A DNA stretch of 64,000 bases from Rhodobacteraceae bacterium Alg231-04 (GCA_900143635.1 FREY01000010.1:62001-126000); one strand, 5' to 3'. Counted from the first letter of the stretch, positions 26,841 to 35,305 are shown. Program-made: numbers and translations. The notes: generated from the sequence alone by a model not told the origin.

Positions 26841-27446
26841 ATGATTTTATCTGCCAACACATTTGACCGGCTGAAAATTTCTCCAGCCCCCAGCGGCTAT
26901 GCCAGCCCGCTTGCCGCCGCCCTTATTCTAGCGGCGGCTTTTGGCATCAAGCTGTTGGAGCAGGTATTTTCCCCAACCGTTGTATCCTTAGGTGACTGGG
27001 CTTGCCTCGCAGGGCTTCTGGCGGCCATCACACTAAACCTGCGCGATGCATGGCACCGTGGACGTCGCCGCAACTGGGCGTTGATCCTCGACCGAAAAGC
27101 CGGGCGAATCACATTCATCCGGGTGCGCCCGGTCCGGGTCCAGCCAAAAACAGTGCCTCTCGCTGATATTCAGGCGCTGGAACTCGGCCGCAAGGACCCG
27201 AAAGAGGCCGAATTTCGCTATCAGCCTCGCTTCCGTCTGGTCGATGGGCGCGTCTGGCATGTGCCGGATCTATGGGGGAACCGGGCCCATATTGAGGAAA
27301 CGGTGGAGGCTGTGAACAGCTGGTTGAACGCCGCCAAAAATGAAGACAATACACCTCAGCAGCCGCCTCAAACCGCGCCCGAAACGCCGGCCCCCGCCCC
27401 GGCGAAGGAAGAAGACGCCAACGCCGCCGTGAAAGTCGCCGTTTAA
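26841..27446 (+). CDS. Small membrane protein, unknown, two helices plus cytoplasmic domain
   Basis: 201 residues, no family recognised. Residues about 22-40 and 50-66 are hydrophobic (PLAAALILAAAFGIKLLEQV; WACLAGLLAAITLNL), then comes a soluble domain with ILDRKAGRITF and VNSWLNAAK. The last 35 residues are Pro/Ala/Glu-rich and probably disordered. The soluble domain reads like that of the protein at 31212-31709 (ILDR..G.I, a PL..I/L turn, then VN.WL..A), so the two look distantly related, possibly PH-like. It follows azoR by 41 bp and may share its transcript. Confidence 0.7.
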   Translation: MILSANTFDRLKISPAPSGYASPLAAALILAAAFGIKLLEQVFSPTVVSLGDWACLAGLLAAITLNLRDAWHRGRRRNWALILDRKAGRITFIRVRPVRVQPKTVPLADIQALELGRKDPKEAEFRYQPRFRLVDGRVWHVPDLWGNRAHIEETVEAVNSWLNAAKNEDNTPQQPPQTAPETPAPAPAKEEDANAAVKVAV

Positions 27447-27502
27447 ACCGGCTTCGCTGGATCAAAGACCCGCCGCATCGCCATAACGCCAAGGGCCCCC
27501 GA

Positions 27503-28033
27503 TCAGTCCAGCCAAAATGGCGTGACCCCGATCTGTTCAAAGAACCCCATCAGCCCCTCGCGCGGCATCGCTATGGTGCGATCATTGACCAGCGGATGCA
27601 TATAGATGGTCTCTGCCACGCGCGCCGCACTGTCCATATAAAAGGACACGCCCTTGGCCGTGCCGTTGATCATTGCCAGTGGGCTCACCGCGCCGGGGCG
27701 TATGCCGAGGTTTTCAAACAGGCGGTCGGCTGACCCAAAGGACAGGTTCCCCACCCCCAGTTCCTTGCCCAGCGCCTTCAGGTCGATCTCGCGGTCCTGT
27801 TCGAGGCTGACCAGATAGTTCCGCTTCTTGCGGTCACGCAGATAGAGGTTTTTCAGGCGCAGCGCGCTTTCGCCCGCCACCGCCATCTGCGCCTCGACCG
27901 ATTTGGCCTCTTCCACGGTGCGCAGCGGCACATGTTCATGCAGAAGATAGCTCAGCCCCCATGTGTCCAGCTGCGCCAGCAACGCATCAGAGGAGGTGGG
28001 CAGGCTGTCCTGAAAAGCAGAAGACGCATCCAT
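27503..28033 (-). CDS. YbaK/ProX-type aminoacyl-tRNA deacylase
   Basis: A 176-residue free-standing editing domain related to the insertion domain of prolyl-tRNA synthetase (prolyl-tRNA synthetase-associated domain). Such proteins hydrolyse misacylated tRNAs (Ala-tRNA-Pro, Cys-tRNA-Pro and others) in the cytoplasm. Visible features: HEHVPLRTVEEA near residue 33, the LKNLYLRDRKKRNYLV block with conserved lysines near 61-76, and SPLAMIN near 115. The ATG at 28033 begins the family region. The exact tRNA is not determined. Confidence 0.9.
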   Translation of the reverse strand: MDASSAFQDSLPTSSDALLAQLDTWGLSYLLHEHVPLRTVEEAKSVEAQMAVAGESALRLKNLYLRDRKKRNYLVSLEQDREIDLKALGKELGVGNLSFGSADRLFENLGIRPGAVSPLAMINGTAKGVSFYMDSAARVAETIYMHPLVNDRTIAMPREGLMGFFEQIGVTPFWLD

Positions 28034-28211
28034 GTTACAGGCTCCGAAACGGCATTGAAATCCCGTGCAGATCACGCCGGCTTGCTGCAAAATGCAAGGG
28101 GCAATGCACAGTCGCGCGGCCCGCAGCGCGCTTTTTCCTTGAGGGTAAATCGCCCCCGCGGGCATAACAGATCGACAGCGGCCCTGTCGCACATATCAAA
28201 GGACACTTCCG

Positions 28212-28967
28212 GTGAAACAAAAGGCGACCCTCCAAGAGATCCTGACAGAGGGCGGCTGCCGCGACCGCGATCTCTCTGGTTTCGATTTCGAGCTGATCGA
28301 TGACGATCAGGAATTGACCTTCGAGGATTGCCTGCTGCGCAACACCCGTATCAAGGGCGATGTTCTGGTGGCCAGCACATGGACCGGCTGTGACATTCAC
28401 GCCTGCGATTTCGCCAGTGCCGAATTGCGTGAGGCGGTGTTCCAGAACTGCAATTTCTTCTCAGCCGAGGACAAACGCGGCGTTGAATTCAGGCTCGGCG
28501 ACATGGCGCTGGCCCGGTTCACCAACTGCAATCTGTCGCTCGCTCTCTTCACCGGCTGCGATGCCTATGATGTGGCATTTGCGGGATGCAAACTGCTGGG
28601 CGCGCAGTTTGACAGCACCGATTTCTCGCGCAAGCTGGGGCGGAAAAACTATAACGCCGTGTCCTTCAAGGACTGCTCGCTTCAGGATGCATTGCTCGCC
28701 GATCTCAACCTCAGCTCCTGCGAGATACGCGACTGTGACCTCACCGGCGCGGATCTGCGCAAATCACGGCTGGTCAATGCCAGCCTCACCAACAGCGAGC
28801 TGGGATTTGCCACGCTCACCGGCGCCGATTTCAGCTGTGCCAATCTGACCGGCAGCAATCTGCAGGGCTTTGATCTGACAGATGTCAAAGCCTATGCCTC
28901 GATGAACATCTCGGCAGACCAACAGCATCACCTGCTCAACAGTATCGGGATCGAGGTCAGCCCCTGA
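28212..28967 (+). CDS. Pentapeptide-repeat protein, Qnr-like
   Basis: A 251-residue right-handed beta-helix of tandem A(D/N)LXX-type pentapeptides, for example CDLTGADLRKSRLVNASL. The architecture resembles Qnr proteins, which mimic DNA and protect gyrase and topoisomerase IV: a run of repeats, an interrupting loop (SRKLGRKNYNAV, residues about 142-153), more repeats, and a C-terminal capping segment DLTDVKAY.....QHHLLNSIGIEVSP that parallels the Qnr ending (DLTGVK...LLEALGV). It is about 30 residues longer than typical Qnr. No mobile element is nearby, so it is a chromosomal homologue. Gyrase protection is inference. Confidence 0.82.
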   Translation: MKQKATLQEILTEGGCRDRDLSGFDFELIDDDQELTFEDCLLRNTRIKGDVLVASTWTGCDIHACDFASAELREAVFQNCNFFSAEDKRGVEFRLGDMALARFTNCNLSLALFTGCDAYDVAFAGCKLLGAQFDSTDFSRKLGRKNYNAVSFKDCSLQDALLADLNLSSCEIRDCDLTGADLRKSRLVNASLTNSELGFATLTGADFSCANLTGSNLQGFDLTDVKAYASMNISADQQHHLLNSIGIEVSP

Positions 28968-29006
28968 CAGGCTGACCTGGCATCCCGTCGAGTGCGGGCA
29001 AAGCCC

Positions 29007-30908
29007 TCAGGCAGGGGCGAAATCCTCTGTTTTTGCCTCCTGGTAGTGGTCAAATTGCGTGGTGAACCATCCGGTGCCCCGGCTGGAGCTGGCCAGTGCT
29101 GTACACAGGTCATCCTGCGCCGCCGTTGGCAACAGCGCCTCGAACACGTCCCAGCCCGCCGCATCCGGGTGGCTGTCAAAACCCAGAATCTGCCCCTTCA
29201 TACCGCTGACCACCGGCACCAGACTGCCGGTGTAGTCGCTGGGCACATGGATCTGCACCTTCATGATCGGCTGCAACAACACAGCACCGGCCTCGGCCAT
29301 GGCGTCCTTGACCGCCAGCTTTCCCGCCATGCGAAAGGCAAAGTCGGAACTGTCCACCGAATGGTGCTTGCCGTCTTTCAGAACAATGGCCACATCCACC
29401 ACCGGGTGGCCGTTTGGACCTGCGGCCAATGCCTCTGCCGCGCCGGCCTCGACCGAGGGGATATAATTTTTTGGCACGGCGCCGCCTTTCACCACGTCGG
29501 AGAATACGAACCCTGAACCACGTGCGCCGGGGCCAATGTCAATCTGCACATCGGCAAACTGGCCGGCACCGCCGGATTGCTTGCGATGGCGATGATTATG
29601 GCTGACCGTCTTGGTGATCGTCTCGCGCAGCGCCGGCGGCACCGGTTCCTCTCCAACGTCGATGGCAAAACTCCGCTTCAGCACCTCTTTCACCCGCCGC
29701 AGATGCAATGGTCCCTGAAGATTCAGCAGCGCATGGCCGCTTTCGGGGTGCTGTTCGACCTGCAAGGCCGGGTCAATCTCGGCCAGCCGCTCCAGTGCTG
29801 CAGACAGGCGCACGTCATCACGCTCGTGCTGCGGTGTGACGATACGCCGGAACGATGGCGCCCGCGGCAACGCCCAGCCGGGCAAGGGCGTGCTGCCGCT
29901 CGCTGTATAGAAGCTGCCCAGATTCAAGTGATCCGACTTTGCCGCCAGACCAAGGCTTCCGGGCTGCAAGGGCACCGCGCCGGCCAGCGCGGTGAGCGAT
30001 CCCAGCGAGGCCCCGCCCACCGGATCACCGGTCCCGACAGGCCCGCCCAGCGCCCGCACCACGATGGTCTTGCCCAGATGTTTCACCTGATCCCCCAGAC
30101 AGCCCACCGCCACCGCATTGCCCCGCACAGACAGGCGGCGCGACGTGTCTTCGACACCGGGGCATTCATGGCGCAGGGACTTCATCAGCCGGTGAAGCCC
30201 GTTTCCATGACTCGCCGCGCCCAGAAAGGCCGGGATCAGATCCTTGTGCTGCACCACTTTGGCCGCCACGTCATAAACCTCGGCCGCCAATGGCGCGTGA
30301 TCCTCGATCAGCTCCTCCATCAGATGGTCGTCGTAATCGGCCAGCGCTTCTAACAGTTCACCGCGCGCCTCCTGTTCGCGCGCCAGCATCGCGGACGGCA
30401 GTTTGACCAGCGACGAGGCTTTGCCCTCCTCGTAATGCCAGGCGCGCTCGGAAATCAGATCAACCGCGCCGGTGACCGTACCACCTTCGCGGATCGGTAC
30501 CTGCCGCAGGATCACATTGTGGCGGCAGTAGGCCTGAAGCCCCGCAACGATATCCGCCGCCCGGTCCTGCGTGGCGTCGATCTTATTGACAAAAAGAAAG
30601 GCGGGGAGCCCCGCCTCTTCGACCAGCCTAAGGTAGGGGGCAGCAAGCACCGCAGCCCCAGCATCTGCCGGGACACAGACAATGGCCGCGTCACTGGCGG
30701 CCAGCGCGGGGCCCGCTTCAGCCAGGGTTTCGGTGCCACCGGCAATATCGATCGCAGCCCAGTCTTCATCCATGAAGGTAAAGGGCTGCACCGCAGCCAC
30801 CCCGGCGACATCCTGACGCTTGCCCGCAGGCCCTTCCATCGCGGCAAGGGCAGTGGCAAGCGTGGTCTTGCCTGCGTGCGATGGTCCCAAAATAGTAAAA
30901 ACTCTCAT
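29007..30908 (-). CDS. EF-G-like translational GTPase paralogue, degenerate switch motifs
   Basis: 633 residues with the EF-G domain order: G domain, domain II, and domains III-V (NYIPSVEAGAAEAL, PIMKVQIHVPSDYTG near the C-terminus). G1 is present (GPSHAGKTT, residue 8) and G4 is NKID near residue 110. The RGITI switch I motif is missing, and G3 reads DIAGG where EF-G has DTPGH, so the GTP-activating His is lost. Thus it is not the housekeeping EF-G. The ATG at 30908 has AAAGGA 9 bp upstream. It is monocistronic. The role is unknown; ribosome rescue or recycling is possible. Confidence 0.88.
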   Translation of the reverse strand: MRVFTILGPSHAGKTTLATALAAMEGPAGKRQDVAGVAAVQPFTFMDEDWAAIDIAGGTETLAEAGPALAASDAAIVCVPADAGAAVLAAPYLRLVEEAGLPAFLFVNKIDATQDRAADIVAGLQAYCRHNVILRQVPIREGGTVTGAVDLISERAWHYEEGKASSLVKLPSAMLAREQEARGELLEALADYDDHLMEELIEDHAPLAAEVYDVAAKVVQHKDLIPAFLGAASHGNGLHRLMKSLRHECPGVEDTSRRLSVRGNAVAVGCLGDQVKHLGKTIVVRALGGPVGTGDPVGGASLGSLTALAGAVPLQPGSLGLAAKSDHLNLGSFYTASGSTPLPGWALPRAPSFRRIVTPQHERDDVRLSAALERLAEIDPALQVEQHPESGHALLNLQGPLHLRRVKEVLKRSFAIDVGEEPVPPALRETITKTVSHNHRHRKQSGGAGQFADVQIDIGPGARGSGFVFSDVVKGGAVPKNYIPSVEAGAAEALAAGPNGHPVVDVAIVLKDGKHHSVDSSDFAFRMAGKLAVKDAMAEAGAVLLQPIMKVQIHVPSDYTGSLVPVVSGMKGQILGFDSHPDAAGWDVFEALLPTAAQDDLCTALASSSRGTGWFTTQFDHYQEAKTEDFAPA

Positions 30909-31211
30909 GCGGCTGATCCTTTCACGGCGTGTTGGCACCACCCGCAATCACGCGGTGCTCGCCCAGCGGCACCCCGTTTGGATTTCAGCCTGAATTTGCA
31001 CTGCCTCACCCCATGGCAATGTTATGCGCATGACGGGCCGTCTGGCCGCCGAACGATGCAGCGACGCGCATACCTGCGACCATGGGTCACCTGATTTAAA
31101 TAGGGCAACTTCAACCAAGGTCATCTGCGCATAAAGCCCGTTGCGACAGAGCGATCCGACCTCATCAAGTTTTCGTGAGACTCGGCACCGTTACGTGCTA
31201 AATTGCCCTTC
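30909..31211. other. 303-bp gap, divergent promoters expected, no gene seen
   Basis: Separates the EF-G paralogue (minus) from the hypothetical membrane gene (plus). It must hold both promoters, but I cannot assign boxes with confidence. No genuine open frame or strong hairpin is visible. Confidence 0.4.
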
Positions 31212-31709
31212 ATGCAGATTGTCCGCGACACGCCAGATCAGCTGATCATCGCCAACCGCCCCCTCGCCATCGGCGTAGGGATCACCCTGTTTATTCTCAT
31301 TTTTGCTGCCGCCGGTTTGATAATCGCCACCGAAGAACCCTGGTTCGGTCTGTTGTTCGGTGGCACCGGCGTGTTGCTGGGGGGGGGCGCCTTTGCTGCC
31401 TTTGTCCGCCGCACGCAGGTCATTTTGGATCGATCGCGTGGGGAAATCATTATCCGGCGTCGCTCGGTCTTTGGCTATGGCGAAACGGTTCTGCCACTGG
31501 CCCCTTTGACAGGCGCCGAGCTGCAGACCACCCGGTCCTCCACCCCGGACGGACGCGGCACAACGCTCTATCGTCCGGTGCTGATGCTGGGCGCGGGCCC
31601 GCACCCGATCATGCAGAGCTACACCAATGGCACAGGCCCCAAGAAACTGGTCGATGCGGTGAACCGCTGGCTGGACGCCGCCCCGAAAACAACACGGCAA
31701 CGGGGCTGA
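31212..31709 (+). CDS. Small membrane protein, unknown, PH-like soluble domain
   Basis: 165 residues from the ATG at 31212 (a TTG three codons earlier is also possible). Two hydrophobic helices, IGVGITLFILIFAAAGLII and FGLLFGGTGVLLGGGAF, precede a soluble domain with VILDRSRGEIIIRRR and VDAVNRWLDAA. The layout and these marks recur in the protein at 26841-27446. No function is known. It lies just upstream of ffh but is separated by 217 bp with a strong hairpin. Confidence 0.7.
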   Translation: MQIVRDTPDQLIIANRPLAIGVGITLFILIFAAAGLIIATEEPWFGLLFGGTGVLLGGGAFAAFVRRTQVILDRSRGEIIIRRRSVFGYGETVLPLAPLTGAELQTTRSSTPDGRGTTLYRPVLMLGAGPHPIMQSYTNGTGPKKLVDAVNRWLDAAPKTTRQRG

Positions 31710-31822
31710 ACCCCCCGCATCGCCCTGCTTGGCTTGACTCCCCACCTCCAAAGGCGTAACGCATGGCGCACATCCGGGAGTCTCTGAGTCTTCCGGTCCC
31801 ATGGCCACAGTGCCGGGATCGC

Positions 31823-31851
31823 CCCCCACCAGCGTGTTACGCCCGTGGGGG
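31823..31851 (+). promoter_or_regulatory. Strong symmetric hairpin in the ffh leader
   Basis: CCCCCAC (31823-31829) pairs with GTGGGGG (31845-31851), and inside it GCGT (31832-31835) pairs with ACGC (31839-31842), separated by a 2+2 internal loop and closed by GTT. It lies 75 bp before the ffh start. No T-run follows, so it is more likely a leader structure than an intrinsic terminator. Confidence 0.5.
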
Positions 31852-31926
31852 CAATTGTGTATGGACCGGTTGCTCCCTACATATCAGGGACACCAAAGCA
31901 GGAAGACGGCGCAGGAGGCCGAGGGC

Positions 31927-33441
31927 ATGTTTGAAAATCTATCCGAACGTCTCTCTGGCGTCTTCGACCGGCTGACCAAACAGGGTGCCCTGTCCGAGGA
32001 AGACGTCAAAACCGCGCTGCGCGAAGTGCGTGTGGCCCTCTTGGAGGCCGATGTCTCGCTGCCGGTGGCCCGCGACTTCGTCAAGAAGGTGCAGGAAGCG
32101 GCGACCGGCCAGGCCGTGACCAAATCGGTGACCCCCGGTCAGCAGGTCGTCAAGATCGTGCATGATGCGCTGGTCGAAACCCTGCGCGGCGAAGAAGACC
32201 CGGGCCAGCTGAAAATCGACAGCCCGCCCGCACCGATCCTGATGGTCGGCCTGCAGGGGTCTGGTAAGACCACCACTACAGGTAAGCTCGCCAAACGCCT
32301 GAAGGAAAAAGAGGGCAAACGCGTCCTCATGGCCTCGCTCGACGTCTACCGCCCGGCGGCGATGGACCAGCTGGCCATTCTCGGCACCCAGATCGGCGTC
32401 GACACCCTGCCCATCGTCAAGGGCCAGAAACCCGTCGACATCGCCAAACGCGCCAAACAGCAGGCCGCCCTTGGCGGCTATGACGTCTATATGCTCGACA
32501 CCGCCGGTCGTCTGCACATCGACGAGACCCTGATGCAGGAGGTCGAGGACGTCCGCAACGTCGTCACCCCGCGCGAAACCCTGCTGGTGGTCGACGGTCT
32601 GACCGGTCAGGTCGCAGTCGAAGTTGCCGAAGAGTTTGACACCAAGATCGGCATCTCCGGCGTGGTCCTGACACGGATGGACGGCGACGGTCGCGGCGGT
32701 GCGGCGCTCTCCATGCGCGCCGTCACCGGCAAGCCGATCCGCTTTGTCGGCCTTGGCGAAAAAATGGACGCCATCGAGACCTTCGAGCCGGACCGCATCG
32801 CAGGCCGTATCCTCGGCATGGGCGACATCGTCGCGCTGGTTGAAAAGGCACAGGACACCATCGAGGCCGAACAAGCCGAGCGTATGATGAAGCGCATGAT
32901 GAAGGGTCAGTTCAACATGAACGACCTGCGCATGCAGCTGGACCAGATGCTCAAGATGGGCGGTATGGAGGGCATGATGCAGATGATGCCCGGCATGAAT
33001 AAAATGGCCAAACAGGTCGAACAGTCCGGCTTTGACGACAAGGCAATCAAACGCCAGATCGCCCTGATCCAGTCGATGACCAAGAAAGAGCGCGCCAACC
33101 CTGCGCTGCTGCAGGCCTCCCGCAAAAAGCGCATCGCAGCTGGCGCCGGCATGCAGGTCTCGGACCTCAACAAGCTCTTGAAAATGCACCGCCAGACCGC
33201 CGATATGATGAAGAAGATCGGCAAGATGGGCAAAGGCAAGATGCTGAAAGAAGCCATGAAAGGCATGATGGGCAAAGGCGGCGGCATGCCCGATATGGCC
33301 GGTGGCATGGACCCCGCAGCCATGGACCCCAAGGCGCTGCAGGCAGCGGCCAAGGCAATGGGCGGTGGCCGTGGCCTGCCCGGTCTCGGCGGCGGCATGG
33401 GCCTGCCCTCGGGCCTCTCCGGTTTCGGGAAAAAGAAATAA
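31927..33441 (+). CDS. ffh: Signal recognition particle GTPase Ffh (SRP54)
   Basis: A 504-residue protein that binds signal sequences of nascent membrane proteins and, with 4.5S RNA and FtsY, directs ribosomes to the SecYEG translocon. NG domain: G1 GLQGSGKTTTTGKLA near residue 105, DVYRPAAMDQL, G3 DTAGR and G4 TRMDGD. The M domain (about 300-440) is very rich in methionine (MMKRMMKGQFNMNDLRMQLDQM). A Gly/Met-rich tail ends in GKKK. The ATG at 31927 starts MFENLSERLSGVF, the family N-terminus. It heads the translation gene cluster. Confidence 0.98.
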   Translation: MFENLSERLSGVFDRLTKQGALSEEDVKTALREVRVALLEADVSLPVARDFVKKVQEAATGQAVTKSVTPGQQVVKIVHDALVETLRGEEDPGQLKIDSPPAPILMVGLQGSGKTTTTGKLAKRLKEKEGKRVLMASLDVYRPAAMDQLAILGTQIGVDTLPIVKGQKPVDIAKRAKQQAALGGYDVYMLDTAGRLHIDETLMQEVEDVRNVVTPRETLLVVDGLTGQVAVEVAEEFDTKIGISGVVLTRMDGDGRGGAALSMRAVTGKPIRFVGLGEKMDAIETFEPDRIAGRILGMGDIVALVEKAQDTIEAEQAERMMKRMMKGQFNMNDLRMQLDQMLKMGGMEGMMQMMPGMNKMAKQVEQSGFDDKAIKRQIALIQSMTKKERANPALLQASRKKRIAAGAGMQVSDLNKLLKMHRQTADMMKKIGKMGKGKMLKEAMKGMMGKGGGMPDMAGGMDPAAMDPKALQAAAKAMGGGRGLPGLGGGMGLPSGLSGFGKKK

Positions 33442-33528
33442 ACCGATGACCGCGCCTCTGCGTCATATCCCCCTGTGCAGCCTCGCTGCCGCCCGCGCAG
33501 CCTGCGTGGAACGGGTGAGGTGTGCCGC

Positions 33529-34080
33529 GTGACCAATCTGCGTTATCCCGAACTGCACTCCGCCCGGCTCCGCCTGGTGTCTCCGGCCGAAGCGAGCTTT
33601 GACGCCGCCACCAAACTGGCAGGTGACGACGCACCGCTGTTCATCAATGCTGCCGAAGACGCGCACGCCGTCTGGTGGTCGCTGGCGACCCTGATCGGTC
33701 ACTGGCAGCTGCGCGGCTATGGCATGTTTGTGCTGCTCGATCGCCAGTCGGATGAGGTTTTGGGCATGGCCGGTCCCTGGTTCCCGGCTGGCTGGCCGGA
33801 ACCGGAAGTCAGCTATCACCTGACCGAGAATGCCCGCGGCCGTGGGCTGGCCTCGGAGGCGGTGCAATGCATCCTCGACTGGCTGTTCTTCGACCAGAAA
33901 TGGGACAGCGTTGCCTCGCTCATTGAGGAAAACAACGAGACCTCGATCAAATTGGCACAGCGTCTTGGCGCACGGCCCGAACAGCTGATCGATCACAAAA
34001 TGCTGGGCAAGGTGCGCATCTGGCGTCACGCCCCGCAGCCGAACGCCGCATGGGCCGATGACAAGGGGCCGCTGCAATGA
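33529..34080 (+). CDS. GNAT acetyltransferase 1 of a tandem trio
   Basis: 183 residues from a GTG start at 33529, preceded by GTGAGG. RimJ/RimL-type GNAT fold: SARLRLVSPAEASFDAA at the N-terminus, the acetyl-CoA site LTENARGRGLASEAVQ near residue 100, and a C-terminal NETSIKLAQRLGARPE. It would acetylate an amino group of a protein or small molecule; the target is unknown. Its stop overlaps the next ATG by 4 bp. The position directly after ffh and the similarity to its two neighbours suggest local duplication. Confidence 0.9.
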   Translation: MTNLRYPELHSARLRLVSPAEASFDAATKLAGDDAPLFINAAEDAHAVWWSLATLIGHWQLRGYGMFVLLDRQSDEVLGMAGPWFPAGWPEPEVSYHLTENARGRGLASEAVQCILDWLFFDQKWDSVASLIEENNETSIKLAQRLGARPEQLIDHKMLGKVRIWRHAPQPNAAWADDKGPLQ

Positions 34081-34619
34081 CCCTGATCCCGCGCCTTGAA
34101 ACCGAACGGCTGATCCTGCGTGCCCCGTCCGAGGCCGATCTGAACGCTGAGGCTGAATTCTTTGCCTCAGATGCGTCGCGCTTTGTCGGCGGCCCGCTGC
34201 GCCGCGATGAAACCTGGCGCGCCATTGCCATGATGCTGGGCCACTGGATGATCCGCGGCTACGGCTTCTGGGGTGTCGAAGAAAAATCCACCGGCGTTTA
34301 TGTCGGCCATGTTGGCCTTTGGTATCCCGAAGCCTGGCCTGAAGCGGAAATCGGCTGGACGCTGATGTCCGGCTTCACCGGCAAAGGCTACGCCACCGAG
34401 GCCGCACAGGCAGCCCGCGCCCACGCCTATGACGTCTTGGGCTGGGATACGGCTGTGTCCCTGATCGCACCGGACAATGTCGGCTCCCGCAAGGTCGCCG
34501 AACGGCTCGGCGCCAGCCACGAGACGGACTACGACCACCCGGCCTATGGCACCCTGCAGGTCTGGCGCCATCTTGGCCCGACGGATCTGGAAAACGGCGG
34601 AATGGAGGCCTACGCATGA
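34077..34619 (+). CDS. GNAT acetyltransferase 2 of a tandem trio
   Basis: 180 residues, RimJ/RimL-like: LETERLILRAPSEADLNAEA, the W-rich stretch YPEAWPEAEIGWTL, the acetyl-CoA loop GFTGKGYATEAAQAA near residue 97, and DNVGSRKVAERLGA. It shares the YPEAWPE / FPAGWPE / QPAGWPE signature with genes 1 and 3, which marks the trio as paralogues. ATGA overlaps link it to the upstream gene and to an 18-codon mini-ORF downstream. Confidence 0.92.
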   Translation: MTLIPRLETERLILRAPSEADLNAEAEFFASDASRFVGGPLRRDETWRAIAMMLGHWMIRGYGFWGVEEKSTGVYVGHVGLWYPEAWPEAEIGWTLMSGFTGKGYATEAAQAARAHAYDVLGWDTAVSLIAPDNVGSRKVAERLGASHETDYDHPAYGTLQVWRHLGPTDLENGGMEAYA

Positions 34620-34672
34620 GCATTCTTTTCACCATGCACACGGCCCGCCCGTCGACAGAGAGGGACGCGTAA
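34616..34672 (+). CDS. 18-codon mini-ORF coupling two GNAT genes
   Basis: ATG at 34616 overlaps the stop of GNAT 2 (ATGA), and its TAA at 34670-34672 overlaps the ATG of GNAT 3 (TAATG). It encodes MSILFTMHTARPSTERDA. It contains GAGAGGGA directly upstream of the GNAT 3 start, which is that gene's ribosome binding site. It may be a translated spacer that carries ribosomes from one gene to the next rather than a functional peptide. No homology can be judged at this length. Confidence 0.4.
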   Translation: MSILFTMHTARPSTERDA

Positions 34673-35274
34673 TGCCCAAGAACATTCCCGTCATCGAAAC
34701 CAAACGTTTGGTGCTGCGCGGGCCGGAAGCCTCGGACTATCCGAACTTCAAGGCGACGTTCACCTCCTATCGCGCACGTTTCATGGGTGGTCCGCTGAAC
34801 ACCTATGAAAGCTGGATGCTCTATGCCGCCGAAATCGGCCATTGGCAGATCCATGGCTTTGGCATGTGGATGATCCACGACAAGGTGACGGATGAAACCT
34901 ACGGCATGGCCGGCGGCTGGCAGCCTGCGGGCTGGCCGGAAAAAGAACTCGCCTGGGTGATCTGGCCCGATGCGGCCGGCCATGGCTACGCACTCGAAGC
35001 CACCAACGCGGCGCGTGACTATGCCTATGGTGAATTGGGCTGGGACACGGCCGTGTCCTACATCGACCCCAAGAACCTGGACTCGATCCGCCTCGCCGAA
35101 CGGCTGGGCGCCAAAAAGGACCATGAGGCCGCCACCGTGGACGGCAATGATGCGGTTTACCGCCATCCGGCCCCGGCCGATCTGGCAGGCTCGCAGCTGG
35201 CCCATGGCATCGAGATGGAAGTCGGCCATTACGCCGATCCCATGTTCAAACCGAAAGGCTGGGCGCTTGACTGA
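34672..35274 (+). CDS. GNAT acetyltransferase 3 of a tandem trio
   Basis: 200 residues: IETKRLVLRGPEASDYPNF at the N-terminus, QPAGWPEKELAWVIW in the middle, DAAGHGYALEATNAARDYAYGELGWDTA covering the acetyl-CoA site, then DSIRLAERLGA. It has a 25-residue C-terminal extension beyond the usual end. GAGAGGGA 6 bp before the ATG is a good ribosome binding site. It is paralogous to the two genes before it. Followed by a nested hairpin and an intrinsic terminator. Confidence 0.92.
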   Translation: MPKNIPVIETKRLVLRGPEASDYPNFKATFTSYRARFMGGPLNTYESWMLYAAEIGHWQIHGFGMWMIHDKVTDETYGMAGGWQPAGWPEKELAWVIWPDAAGHGYALEATNAARDYAYGELGWDTAVSYIDPKNLDSIRLAERLGAKKDHEAATVDGNDAVYRHPAPADLAGSQLAHGIEMEVGHYADPMFKPKGWALD

Positions 35275-35305
35275 CCTCCTTTCTCGTAACGATTTTCTGC
35301 GCTGC

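Noticed and set aside
31710-31926. Searched the ffh leader for the 4.5S (SRP) RNA
   Set aside because: The conserved GGAAGGAAGCAGCC core is absent on both strands here.
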